DNA from: an uncultured Cellulosilyticum sp. | Lineage (GTDB): Bacteria; Bacillota; Clostridia; Lachnospirales; Cellulosilyticaceae | Assembly: GCA_934725855.1 (NCBI GenBank) | Contig: CAKVCL010000023.1 | Coordinates: 1 to 51,574, forward strand | Reading direction: 5' to 3' | DNA length: 51,574 nt | Shown here: positions 13,896-22,150 of the stretch, one piece after another | How positions within the stretch are numbered: position 1 is the first letter of the stretch | Layout: every line of letters begins with the position of its first letter | Position numbers and translations under genes: made by a program | Notes under the pieces: generated by a model | Seen by the model: only the letters and a program-made list of their open reading frames with translations | Databases searched by the model: none | Told to the model about the DNA's origin: nothing

Positions 13896-14643
13896 GCCTG
13901 CCTCCTTTTTTTAAAAGTAAAGCCATGACTTTTTCACAAGCTTCACTCAGTAAAACAATTACTAAAATCCAAGCAAAAACTTCCGTGGTTTCAATATAAA
14001 CCTTTGCCTCAAATAAAGCCCTACCAATGGCATACTTAGGAAGGGCTAAAACTTCTGCTGCAATGACTACTTTCCATCCCATTCCTAAGCCAAGCTCCAA
14101 GCTAGTGATTATATAAGGCCGAAGCTGTGGCCAATAACACTTTTTAATCACTCTAGCTTTTGGCACCTGATAAAGCTTATTTAATTCTTTAAGTCCCTCA
14201 TCGAGTCCCACAAGTCCTGCTAACAGATTGGTATAAATAATGGGGTAAGCCATTAATATACAAACAAAAATAGGCACACCATCCGACTTAAACCATAAGA
14301 GTGCCAAAATAATAATCGCCATAATGGGTGTGGATTTCATAAAGGCCATCATAGGCTTTAATAGTACTTTTACAAAATGAGATTTATAGCTTGCTATTGC
14401 CATCAAAACGGCTCCTGCAAACGATAGACCCACTCCCAATAACACCCGAATAAACGTTACACCAATGAGTTTATAAAAAGTAATCTGTCCCATCATTTTA
14501 ATTAATGTCTTTAAAGTGTCATAAGGTGAAGCAATCAGCACTGCCTTTCCCACCACCCAATAACTTACCTGCCATATCCCAAGCCATATGAAGGCAATGA
14601 GCCATTTTTCTATTTTTTTATTTACTGTAATAGAAGCTTTCAT
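13888..14643 (-). CDS. ABC transporter permease (SsuC/TauC/ThiX-like)
   Basis: The 251-aa permease has about six membrane segments. It carries the coupling loop of the family, with KSTPIMAIIILALLWFKSDG before it, then KELNKLYQVPKARVIKKCYWPQLRP. This EAA-type loop binds the ATPase. The LxxPxxTLK... start (IASPYDTLKTLI) is typical of the group. Its start overlaps the upstream lipoprotein gene by 26 bases, and its end overlaps the ATPase start, so all three are co-expressed. Confidence 0.88.
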   Translation of the reverse strand: MKASITVNKKIEKWLIAFIWLGIWQVSYWVVGKAVLIASPYDTLKTLIKMMGQITFYKLIGVTFIRVLLGVGLSFAGAVLMAIASYKSHFVKVLLKPMMAFMKSTPIMAIIILALLWFKSDGVPIFVCILMAYPIIYTNLLAGLVGLDEGLKELNKLYQVPKARVIKKCYWPQLRPYIITSLELGLGMGWKVVIAAEVLALPKYAIGRALFEAKVYIETTEVFAWILVIVLLSEACEKVMALLLKKGGRHD

Positions 14644-15571
14644 CTGGAAGACTTCCTCCTATGGCTTTAGGATTCTTATCTTTTAAAATGTTATAAAATG
14701 CTTCCAAATCATTTTGAGCCTCTTGCCCTTGTTCCCATACGATATGCGCATTAGGAATCGCTTTTTGGGCTATTTCTGCTTTTTCAAATAGTCCAACCTC
14801 AGCCATCATTTTAGCTGCCTTCTCTGGCTCTGCATTGACAAAGGTTACAGATTCTAAATAATCCTCTAAAAAGCTTTCGATTTCCTTTGGATGATCTTTT
14901 ACAAAATCTGCTCTGGCAATCATAACCCCCATTGGCAAATTAGTCCCTTCTTGCTTTTCCCATATTGCATTTAAATCGATTGCCCTCTTAACTTCTGGTG
15001 CTTTGGTCATTGCAATCGTTACATGAGGCTCAGGTAGCAAGGCAATCGTGCTTTCCTCCGCTAGAAGGGCATTTATGACTTCTGTGTGATTTGAAAAATA
15101 CTGAACCTCTACGTCTTTTCCTACTTTGAGTCCTGCGCCTTCAAGTAATTGATTTAAAATATATTCTGGGGTACTCCCTTGTCCACTTGCTAAAACTTTC
15201 TTTCCCTTTAAATCAGATAAGTCTGTAATGGACTCACCTTTTTCTACAAGATATAAAACGCCTAACGTGTTGACCCCAAGTAAACAAATGTTTTGCTTTG
15301 TTTTTGCATTTAATACGGCTGCCAAATTGGATGACACGCAAGCCATTTCAAGCTCACCACTTATGATTTTTCCTGTGATTTCATCTGGACTTTGATAAAT
15401 TGTAATACGATAATTTTTATTTTGGTCCGCTATTACCTTTGTCATGCCCATTCCTGTCGGTCCATTTAAAGTGGCAATATCCATAACTTCCAATGCTTTT
15501 TGCTGCCTGCATCCCACGCTAAATACCAGTACGCTTGTTCCAACTAAAGATAAAACTTTTTTCATTTCCAT
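14618..15571 (-). CDS. ABC transporter substrate-binding lipoprotein (NMT1/SsuA-like)
   Basis: The 317-aa protein has an N-terminal lipoprotein signal with lipobox VFSVGC (Cys21 lipid-modified) and a NMT1/SsuA-type periplasmic-binding fold. LNGPTGMGMTKV follows the first strand, and the GQGSTPEYILNQLLEGAGL segment (about 130-150) is typical. It is the first gene of the importer operon, with GGGAGG six bases before the ATG. It binds the substrate at the outer face of the membrane. The specificity is unknown. Confidence 0.88.
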   Translation of the reverse strand: MEMKKVLSLVGTSVLVFSVGCRQQKALEVMDIATLNGPTGMGMTKVIADQNKNYRITIYQSPDEITGKIISGELEMACVSSNLAAVLNAKTKQNICLLGVNTLGVLYLVEKGESITDLSDLKGKKVLASGQGSTPEYILNQLLEGAGLKVGKDVEVQYFSNHTEVINALLAEESTIALLPEPHVTIAMTKAPEVKRAIDLNAIWEKQEGTNLPMGVMIARADFVKDHPKEIESFLEDYLESVTFVNAEPEKAAKMMAEVGLFEKAEIAQKAIPNAHIVWEQGQEAQNDLEAFYNILKDKNPKAIGGSLPDESFYYSK

Positions 15572-15683
15572 AGTTTTCCTCCCTTTAGCAAAACATTTCC
15601 TTTAAAATTTTTCCAATTATAAAATTCTATAACACGTACAAACTATATTATAGCGAAAAATTTCTTTAAAAGGGGCGGAAACA

Positions 15684-16853
15684 ATGAAAAATTTCAAATT
15701 TTTTCTTATCCTATTACTTTGCTTAACCACAATGATTACCCCAACCTTTTCATCCGTTACAAAGGAGTCTGCTATTGTCCATTATGTTATGAATCAAGAA
15801 GTGACCAAAACCACCGGTGAAGAAACGCCTTCAAAAACACCCCCTTCTGCCGAAGAGCTTAAAACCATGTTTAAGCCCATTGTGCTTGAAATTATCACGA
15901 ATCGTAACACTTGCATTAAAGCTTTAGATGACGAAAGCTTAAAGGCTTCTTATAATCTAGATATGAAAGTGAGTAAATGGGCTTATGAAAGTGAAGCACA
16001 AAAAATTAAATACCTAAAAAACTGGTGTGATAAGCAAGCTGTCAAGTTTGACGCGATTAATTCCGATATTAAAATTCGCAAAGTCAAAGAAAAAGAAAAG
16101 GACCTCTATAGCATTCTTTGCTTTAATGCCACCAGCTTTACTTATAGTTACTTAGATACGCCTGATGTCCCTAACACTTTTTATTTAGGAACGTCCCACT
16201 ATATTAATCTCAGACGTGATGGTGACCGCTATATTATCACTAAAGAATGGTATACCGATCCTTTTGCTGATTCCTTACATCTAGATAGCTTAAAATCTGA
16301 GGAAATGAAGGACTTTATTTTACATCATGAAGCTCCTAGTTTTAAACTCGATGAGCGTACTCAAAAAGCAATGGACTATGCGCATATGTATTGTGGGGTC
16401 AGCCCTAATCCAGCCTTTAACTTTAAATATAATAAAGCTTATAAGAACTTTAATCCTGATGGCGGAGACTGTGCCAACTTCGCTTCTCAGATTCTTCACG
16501 AAGGTGGTGGTTTTAAAAAAAATGGGATTTGGAACTATGATGGCCGTGCAGGCACAAAAGCTTGGGTCAATGCACAAGCCTTTAAAAACTATATGGTAGG
16601 CAGTGGCCGCGCGGGCTATATCGCTAAAGGCACTTATCAACAAATTTATAAAGCCGCTTATCAAATGCGCCCTGGTGACTTTGTAGCCTACGAAAAGAAG
16701 GGTAAAATTACGCATATTTCTACCATTACAGGTTTAGATTCCAAAGGCTATCCACTTGTTACCTGTCATAATACCGACCGCTTGTTAGTGCCTTATGATT
16801 TAGGTTGGAGTGATAAGGGCATTCGCTTCCATTTAATTAATGTTTATTATTAA
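15684..16853 (+). CDS. Secreted Amidase_6 domain protein
   Basis: The 389-aa protein starts with a clear signal peptide (about residues 1-24, FFLILLLCLTTMITPTFSS). A middle region of about 200 residues is helical with no recognised domain, and an Amidase_6 domain covers about 225-389. The catalytic Cys263 lies in NPDGGDCANFASQILHEGG, and the THIST segment near 344 has the partner His. GxxVAYEKK is the core strand. It probably cleaves peptide bonds in the cell wall or a spore layer. AGGGGCGGAAAC lies before the ATG. It is a paralogue of the shorter protein at 9796, followed by a terminator. Confidence 0.88.
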   Translation: MKNFKFFLILLLCLTTMITPTFSSVTKESAIVHYVMNQEVTKTTGEETPSKTPPSAEELKTMFKPIVLEIITNRNTCIKALDDESLKASYNLDMKVSKWAYESEAQKIKYLKNWCDKQAVKFDAINSDIKIRKVKEKEKDLYSILCFNATSFTYSYLDTPDVPNTFYLGTSHYINLRRDGDRYIITKEWYTDPFADSLHLDSLKSEEMKDFILHHEAPSFKLDERTQKAMDYAHMYCGVSPNPAFNFKYNKAYKNFNPDGGDCANFASQILHEGGGFKKNGIWNYDGRAGTKAWVNAQAFKNYMVGSGRAGYIAKGTYQQIYKAAYQMRPGDFVAYEKKGKITHISTITGLDSKGYPLVTCHNTDRLLVPYDLGWSDKGIRFHLINVYY

Positions 16854-16860
16854 ACCCACT

Positions 16861-16896
16861 AAGGAGTTAGTTTTGATAACTGCTCCTTTTTTATTG
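16861..16896 (+). terminator. Terminator of the secreted amidase gene
   Basis: AAGGAG(T)TAGTT and TAACTGCTCCTT pair around a TTGA loop, followed by six Ts. It lies just after the stop of the plus-strand gene. Confidence 0.8.
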
Positions 16897-16931
16897 GGTG
16901 CTTTAGCTCCATTGTAATGGTAAATTTTTAA

Positions 16932-16962
16932 GGCTGTCACACCGATTGTTAGTGCGACAGCC
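16932..16962. terminator. Bidirectional terminator between convergent amidase genes
   Basis: GGCTGTCRCAC-type 11-base arms (one G-U pair) form a strong stem, with T-runs on the plus strand (seven Ts). It serves the Amidase_3 gene on the minus strand, whose stop is only seven bases away, and backs up the plus-strand terminator. Confidence 0.75.
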
Positions 16963-16968
16963 CTTTTT

Positions 16969-17715
16969 TTAACCTTCTAAAAGCTTTTGATAGCTATCCA
17001 ATGCCATAGCTACAGCATTCATTAATTTGGTCTGATAAGCTTTATCACAAAGCATTTTATCTTCTGTCCAGTTACTCATAAATCCCATTTCAAAAATAAC
17101 AACGGGTACTTTAGACCAGTTAAAGCCTGTCATATCACTCCGTTCAAAAATGCCATTGACTTTAACCTTGCTTTCCTCAAGTGCTTTTTTTAAGCACTGT
17201 GCATAACGATAACTGGCTGGATAAATACCTGATGTATACTTTCCAGTTTGAGATGGGACAATCAAGACAGCCCCCATTTTTCCACTATTTGCGATACTAT
17301 CACAATGCAATCGAATAGTCATATCGGCCTTTGCTTCATTAGCAATTTGTGCCCGCTGGACATTACTTACATTAACCTCGTTAGTTTCTCGCGTCATAAC
17401 CACCTTATAACCCTTTTGCTCAAGAATTGTCTTGAGCAAAAGACCTGCTTCCATATTGACTGCATATTCTGGCTTTTTCGTTCCCACACCCGCTGTGCCC
17501 GATGCCACTCTAGCTTTTTTACTACTAGAACCTGGCGCAATAGGTTCTCCTTTCGGATCCCCTTTAGCTTGATGCCCTGGGTCAATACAAACCACAAAAT
17601 TTTCCTTTGCCCATAGTTTAGGCGACTGAGTCATCACTAAACACATACATAACATATAAATAGTGATTTTCTTAAATGTCCTCACTTTTGTCCATCTCCT
17701 TGCTGCCTTTTTCAT
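16969..17715 (-). CDS. N-acetylmuramoyl-L-alanine amidase (Amidase_3, zinc)
   Basis: The 248-aa secreted amidase has an N-terminal signal/anchor (hydrophobic stretch about 17-35). The Zn-binding and catalytic residues are visible: His48 in CIDPGHQ, a glutamate near 83-89, His137 in IRLHCDS and Glu209 in VIFEMGFMSN. It splits the amide bond between muramic acid and L-alanine. The gene is alone, converging with the Amidase_6 gene at a shared terminator. The family works in cell separation, wall turnover or spore cortex processes. Confidence 0.93.
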   Translation of the reverse strand: MKKAARRWTKVRTFKKITIYMLCMCLVMTQSPKLWAKENFVVCIDPGHQAKGDPKGEPIAPGSSSKKARVASGTAGVGTKKPEYAVNMEAGLLLKTILEQKGYKVVMTRETNEVNVSNVQRAQIANEAKADMTIRLHCDSIANSGKMGAVLIVPSQTGKYTSGIYPASYRYAQCLKKALEESKVKVNGIFERSDMTGFNWSKVPVVIFEMGFMSNWTEDKMLCDKAYQTKLMNAVAMALDSYQKLLEG

Positions 17716-17798
17716 TTAATCAAAATCTATCTTTTTATTTATATGTAATTTTCATATTTTTACTCTTCCCATCTAAAAATATTTCTTGTAGTTTAAGT

Positions 17799-17957
17799 TC
17801 AGGCAGTTAAAAATACACTTTGTATCACATAATAAATCATAGGAATAAAAATAGCGGGTAGAAAATTTGCGACCTTAATTCTTGTAATTTCAAGCATATT
17901 AAGTCCTAGTGCAATAATGAGCACGCTACCAATCACACCAATATTCGTAATTTGTGC
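17799..17957 (-). pseudogene. Remnant of a DUF554 family membrane protein (C-terminal end)
   Basis: On the minus strand a frame bounded by TAG at 17958-17960 and ending at TGA 17799-17801 reads AQITNIGVIGSVLIIALG, followed by LNMLEITRIKVANFLPAIFIP. This matches the last helices of DUF554 (YdfK-like) proteins, which normally are about 230 residues. There is no N-terminal part or start site. It is a decayed copy between the Amidase_3 and argD genes; the surrounding 363-base gap otherwise holds only the argD terminator. Confidence 0.65.
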
Positions 17958-18024
17958 CTATCATTTTCTATCCTCTTTTCATGATGTTTAACTATTTTCA
18001 TATTATCTCTTAATCTATTTGCTA

Positions 18025-18064
18025 AAAAAATAGTTCCTACCCTATCAGTAAGAACTATTTTTCT
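18025..18064 (-). terminator. Terminator of the arg operon
   Basis: AAAATAGTTC(C)TTAC-type arms around CCTATCAG form a stem flanked by A- and T-runs. It lies 15 bases beyond the argD stop on the minus strand. Confidence 0.75.
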
Positions 18065-18078
18065 TAAAACAGTAACCA

Positions 18079-19251
18079 TTAAACTAATACTTTTCTTAAA
18101 ATGGCCATTGCTTCATCCACATGTGCTTTTGTAATAATAAGTGGTGGTACGAAACGAACAACCTTTTCACCTGCTCCAACCACAAGCATTCCCTCTTCAA
18201 TACATTTCTTTTCAACTTCTAAAGCTGGAATGGTTAACTCAATGCCTTGCATTAACCCAATGCCTCTTACATCCACAATGCAGTTGCATTCCTCTTTAAG
18301 CACAAGAAGTTGTTCTTTCAAATAACTTCCCACTTCTTTAACATGATCTAAAAGACCATTCTCCGTTAATTCTTTTAAAACCACACCAGCGGCTGCAGTT
18401 ACAAGTGGATTGCCTCCAAAAGTAGACGCATGATCACCAGGCACTAAAACGGCAACTTCTTCTTTACAAGCCATTGCTCCTATAGGTACGCCGCCACCAA
18501 GGCCTTTTGCCATAGACACCACATCTGGCTTAATGCCATATTGCTCAAATGCAAAAAGTGTACCCGTACGTCCAATACCAGTTTGTACTTCATCTACCAT
18601 TAATAGAGCATCATTTGCCTTACAAAGTGCGGCAACTTCTTGAACAAATTCTTTAGTCGCAGGAATCACGCCGCCTTCACCTTGAATAACTTCTAAAATA
18701 ACAGCACAAGTGTTTTCATTAATTAATGCTTTCACGCTTTCAATATTGTTATACTCTGCTGCTTGAATATTAGGAACAAGTGGCAAAAAGCTCTTTTGAT
18801 ATTTTTCTTGCATGGTAACGGATAATGCACCATGTGTTCTTCCATGAAAAGATTTTTTCATGGCAATAATCTGTGTTTTATTTTCACTTTTCATTTTGCC
18901 ATACTTTTTAGCGAGTTTAAGGGCTGCTTCATTAGCTTCTGCGCCACTATTGCAGAAGAAAACTTTATCAAAAACAGAGTTTTTGACTAAAAGCTCTGCG
19001 GCTGTGGCAAGTTGTTTGGTGTAATAATAATTTGAAACATGAAGCATTTTTGAAACTTGGTCTTGTAATACTTTAGTTAATGTAGGATGATTATATCCTA
19101 AAGCATTAACGGCAATGCCTGCACACATATCCAAATACTTTTTACCATTTTCATCATATAAATAAACGCCATCCCCATGGTCAAGTACAACGGGAAAACG
19201 ACCATAAGTATGCATCACATATTGCTCGCTTTTTTCAATGACTTCGCTCAT
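18079..19251 (-). CDS. argD: Acetylornithine aminotransferase
   Basis: The 390-aa PLP enzyme catalyses the fourth step of arginine biosynthesis, turning N-acetylglutamate semialdehyde into N-acetylornithine (it may also act on the DAP pathway). Class III signatures: YNHPTL near 55, GAEANEAALKLAKKYG, then FHGRTHG, and the PLP lysine in VVSMAKGLGGGVPIGA. The start codon overlaps the argB stop (TAATG, 1 base), so translation is coupled. A normal length for the family. Confidence 0.95.
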   Translation of the reverse strand: MSEVIEKSEQYVMHTYGRFPVVLDHGDGVYLYDENGKKYLDMCAGIAVNALGYNHPTLTKVLQDQVSKMLHVSNYYYTKQLATAAELLVKNSVFDKVFFCNSGAEANEAALKLAKKYGKMKSENKTQIIAMKKSFHGRTHGALSVTMQEKYQKSFLPLVPNIQAAEYNNIESVKALINENTCAVILEVIQGEGGVIPATKEFVQEVAALCKANDALLMVDEVQTGIGRTGTLFAFEQYGIKPDVVSMAKGLGGGVPIGAMACKEEVAVLVPGDHASTFGGNPLVTAAAGVVLKELTENGLLDHVKEVGSYLKEQLLVLKEECNCIVDVRGIGLMQGIELTIPALEVEKKCIEEGMLVVGAGEKVVRFVPPLIITKAHVDEAMAILRKVLV

Positions 19252-20138
19252 TATTTTGCCTCCTTTTTGTACATCATCGTTCCAATACCATTTGGTGTAT
19301 AAATCTCAAGTACTAGCGCATGTTTCTTACGACCATCTAGAATATGGACCATGGATACCCCTTTTTCAATGGCTTGCATACAGCATTCTACTTTTGGAAT
19401 CATACCACCAGCAATTACACCCTTTTCTATGTACTTTCTAGCTTCCTCATCACTTAAGAAAGAAATGAGTGAGTTTGGATCGTCTTTATCTTTTAATACG
19501 CCCTCAACATCCGTTAAGAAAACTAATTTTTCAGCATTCATAGCTGCTGCAATGGCTACAGCTGCATAGTCTGCATTAATATTATAAGTATTTCCTTCAT
19601 CATCTGAACCAATAGGTGCAATGATTGGAATAAAGCTATTATCAATCAGTGATTTTAAAAGTCGTGTATTAACCTTTACAATATCCCCTACAAAGCCTAA
19701 ATCCACACCCTCTTTTTCGATTTTCTTAGCGCGAATCATTTTACCATCTTTACCCGTAATGCCTACTGGACAACCGCCTTGTCTTGAAATCATTTCTACA
19801 ATTTGCTTGTTTACCTTACCTGCTAAAACCATTTCTACCACTTCCATGGTTTCCTTAGTTGTCACACGTAAACCATTAATGAATTCAGACTGAATATCTA
19901 AGCGTTTAAGCATGCTGTTAATTTCTGGTCCACCCCCATGTACGATGATTGGTTTAAGTCCAACTAATTTCAGCATAACAATATCTTGAACAATCGTTTC
20001 ATTAATATTTGGGTCAAGCATGGCACTTCCACCATATTTAATGACTACTGTATTTCCATTAAATTCTCTAATATATGGCAAGGCATCAATTAAGACTTGT
20101 GCCTTTTCTAATCCGTCTTTTACTAAATCCTGGTTCAT
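19251..20138 (-). CDS. argB: Acetylglutamate kinase
   Basis: The 295-aa amino-acid kinase phosphorylates N-acetylglutamate, the second arginine step. The fold signatures are visible: VVIKYGGSAM (about 31-40), IIVHGGGPEIN, and GVLKDKDDPNSLI. The N-terminal extension (VKDGLEKAQVLIDALPYIREFNG) is typical of the arginine-feedback-inhibited group (long N-terminal helix), so feedback inhibition by arginine is plausible. It lies 66 bases after argJ. Confidence 0.95.
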   Translation of the reverse strand: MNQDLVKDGLEKAQVLIDALPYIREFNGNTVVIKYGGSAMLDPNINETIVQDIVMLKLVGLKPIIVHGGGPEINSMLKRLDIQSEFINGLRVTTKETMEVVEMVLAGKVNKQIVEMISRQGGCPVGITGKDGKMIRAKKIEKEGVDLGFVGDIVKVNTRLLKSLIDNSFIPIIAPIGSDDEGNTYNINADYAAVAIAAAMNAEKLVFLTDVEGVLKDKDDPNSLISFLSDEEARKYIEKGVIAGGMIPKVECCMQAIEKGVSMVHILDGRKKHALVLEIYTPNGIGTMMYKKEAK

Positions 20139-20204
20139 AATGAGCCCCCTAATCTATCTATTTTCCTATTTATAAGTCAAGTGTTTTTAGGTTGTGTAAG
20201 CCAA

Positions 20205-21425
20205 TTAACTACGATAGTCCCCATTAATTTTTACATAGTCATAGCTTAAATCACAGCCCCAAGCTGTAACACTTACATCGCCTTCACCCATTTCAAGTAA
20301 AATGGTAATTTCTTTTTCTTCTAAGATTGCTTTTGCTTTTTCTTCACTAAATGCAAGTGGCAGACCTGCTTTTAACATATGCTCAATACCAGCTGTACTT
20401 TCAATGGCTATATTTACTTTATTAGGGTCAAATGAAACCCCTGAATACCCCATTGCACAGAAAATACGTCCCCAGTTTGCATCTTCACCAAAGAATGCGG
20501 TTTTAACTAAATTAGATGTTAAAACACTCTTAGCTAATGTCTTACCTTCTTCGAAGCTTCTAGCACCTGATAAACGAACTTCTAATAATTTTGTAGCCCC
20601 TTCACCATCACGGGCAATAGAAACGGCAAGATATTTGCATACTTCATAAAGAGCTGCATAAAACTTGTCAAAGGCTTCACCTTCTGAATCAATCACAGGA
20701 TTGCCTGCAAGGCCATTAGCAAGAACAAGTAAGGTATCATTTGTACTTGTATCCCCATCAACGGTAATCATATTAAATGAAGTCTGTACGGCTTTACTAA
20801 CCGCTTTTTGAAGCATTTCTTTTGTAATATTTACATCCGTTGTTACGAAGCTTAATAAAGTTGCCATATTAGGATGAATCATTCCAGCCCCTTTACCCAT
20901 ACCGCCTACGGTGATTTTAATATCACCAAGGTTTTCTTCAACGGCAATGGTTTTCTTAACCGTATCTGTGGTCATAATGGCTTCTGCTGCTGATTCTCCG
21001 CTTTCAAAGCTGTCACTTAATAGACTAGCTACCTCAGGTACCCCTTTTTTAATCGTATCCATTGGCATTGGCACACCTATAACACCCGTTGAACAAACTA
21101 AAATATCTTTTTGATTCACCCCAACGGCTTCTGCAAAAGCAAGTGCTGTATCGGCTGCGTCCTTCTCTCCTTGAAGTCCTGTTGCTGCATTAGCATTTCC
21201 ACTATTAATAACCACGCCGTGTACCGTTTTACCAGATTCCAAAATGGCTTTATTCCAATGAACAGGTGCTGCTTTTACCACATTTTGTGTAAATGCCCCT
21301 GCATAAGTACAGGCTGTCTCACTAAAAATAACTGCTAAATCTTTTTTCTTTGCTTTTAATCCTATATGTCCACCAGCCGCTTTAAATCCTTTAGCTGCTG
21401 TAATACCGCCTTCTATTAATTTCAT
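20205..21425 (-). CDS. argJ: Arginine biosynthesis bifunctional protein ArgJ (ornithine acetyltransferase)
   Basis: The 406-aa enzyme transfers the acetyl group from N-acetylornithine to glutamate, recycling acetyl groups, and in some species also makes N-acetylglutamate from acetyl-CoA. It self-cleaves at a conserved Thr. The motif HPNMATLLSFVTTD places this Thr at about 189 and gives the alpha/beta subunit break. It opens the arg operon, with a good promoter and candidate ARG boxes. argC, normally adjacent, is absent from this window. Confidence 0.95.
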   Translation of the reverse strand: MKLIEGGITAAKGFKAAGGHIGLKAKKKDLAVIFSETACTYAGAFTQNVVKAAPVHWNKAILESGKTVHGVVINSGNANAATGLQGEKDAADTALAFAEAVGVNQKDILVCSTGVIGVPMPMDTIKKGVPEVASLLSDSFESGESAAEAIMTTDTVKKTIAVEENLGDIKITVGGMGKGAGMIHPNMATLLSFVTTDVNITKEMLQKAVSKAVQTSFNMITVDGDTSTNDTLLVLANGLAGNPVIDSEGEAFDKFYAALYEVCKYLAVSIARDGEGATKLLEVRLSGARSFEEGKTLAKSVLTSNLVKTAFFGEDANWGRIFCAMGYSGVSFDPNKVNIAIESTAGIEHMLKAGLPLAFSEEKAKAILEEKEITILLEMGEGDVSVTAWGCDLSYDYVKINGDYRS

Positions 21426-21481
21426 ACTATGTCCCCCTATTCTATCTACTTTTAACCGAGTAAATGCTGATAATATATATT

Positions 21482-21509
21482 ATTATAATTTTGTTTTTTT
21501 ATTTTTCAA
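21482..21509 (-). promoter_or_regulatory. Putative argJ promoter
   Basis: A TTGAAA (21504-21509), 16-base spacer and TATAAT (21482-21487) on the minus strand lie about 60 bases upstream of the argJ start. Two candidate ARG boxes end right upstream of the -35. Confidence 0.5.
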
Positions 21510-21530
21510 GTATTTTTTAGAATTTTTATA

Positions 21531-21552
21531 AATACATATGTATTTTTATACA
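21531..21552. promoter_or_regulatory. Candidate ARG boxes upstream of argJ
   Basis: TGTATTTTTATACA (21539-21552) has the symmetric shape of an ArgR box (consensus TGAATWWWWATTCA, with differing bases), overlapping a second palindrome AATACATATGTATT (21531-21544). Their place upstream of the arg operon promoter fits repression or activation by ArgR with arginine. AT-rich DNA makes chance matches possible. Confidence 0.4.
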
Positions 21553-21695
21553 ATTAAGTTCTATAATAGAATAGATTCTATCAAAAATGCCTTGTTATGA
21601 TATCTGACAAGCATTTTTAATTCGTAGATGTATATTGGCAGAATATGTGCTAGGATAAAATCAATGCATTATCCTACTGAATAAGGAGTATCATA

Positions 21696-22103
21696 ATGGA
21701 AAATTATTCAATTTTAATTGGTCAAGATCAAATGCGTATTAAAGATATCAAAGCCCTTCTTTCTCAAACCTATTGGGCGCATCAAAATTCTATAGAAACC
21801 ATTCAAAAATCTTTGGAGCATTCTTTAAGTTTTGGTATATTAGAGGTTTCATCCGAGAAACAAATTGCTTTTGCCCGTGTCATTACAGACTATGCCACTC
21901 GTTTTTACATTGTAGATGTTATTGTAGATGAAGCCTATCGCAGTATGGGAATTGGTAATATGCTGATTGAAGCGATTGTAACCTATGATGACTTACAAAA
22001 CTTACGTGGTTTATTAATTACTAAAGATGCCCAGGAGCTTTATAAAAAGTTTGGTTTTGAGACGTATGATATTACTTGTATGCAAAAGGTAGTTACGCCA
22101 TAG
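21696..22103 (+). CDS. GNAT family N-acetyltransferase
   Basis: The 135-aa protein has the GNAT fold with the acetyl-CoA binding A motif VDEAYRSMGIGNMLIEAIV (about 79-97; R-x-x-G-x-G/A variant) and the C-terminal KFGFETYDI strand. The N-terminal 30 residues (DIKALLSQTYWAHQNS) are typical of the YjgM/SpeG-like small-molecule acetyltransferase branch. AAGGAG precedes the ATG. The substrate is unknown. Confidence 0.88.
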   Translation: MENYSILIGQDQMRIKDIKALLSQTYWAHQNSIETIQKSLEHSLSFGILEVSSEKQIAFARVITDYATRFYIVDVIVDEAYRSMGIGNMLIEAIVTYDDLQNLRGLLITKDAQELYKKFGFETYDITCMQKVVTP

Positions 22104-22111
22104 ACCTCATT

Positions 22112-22150
22112 AAAAAAGAATCCCACATTTTTTAATGGGATTCTTTTTTA
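22112..22150. terminator. Bidirectional terminator between GNAT and metallophosphoesterase genes
   Basis: AAAAAAGAATCCCA and TGGGATTCTTTTTT form a 14-base perfect stem, with A and T runs serving both strands. The neighbouring genes converge here. Confidence 0.85.
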
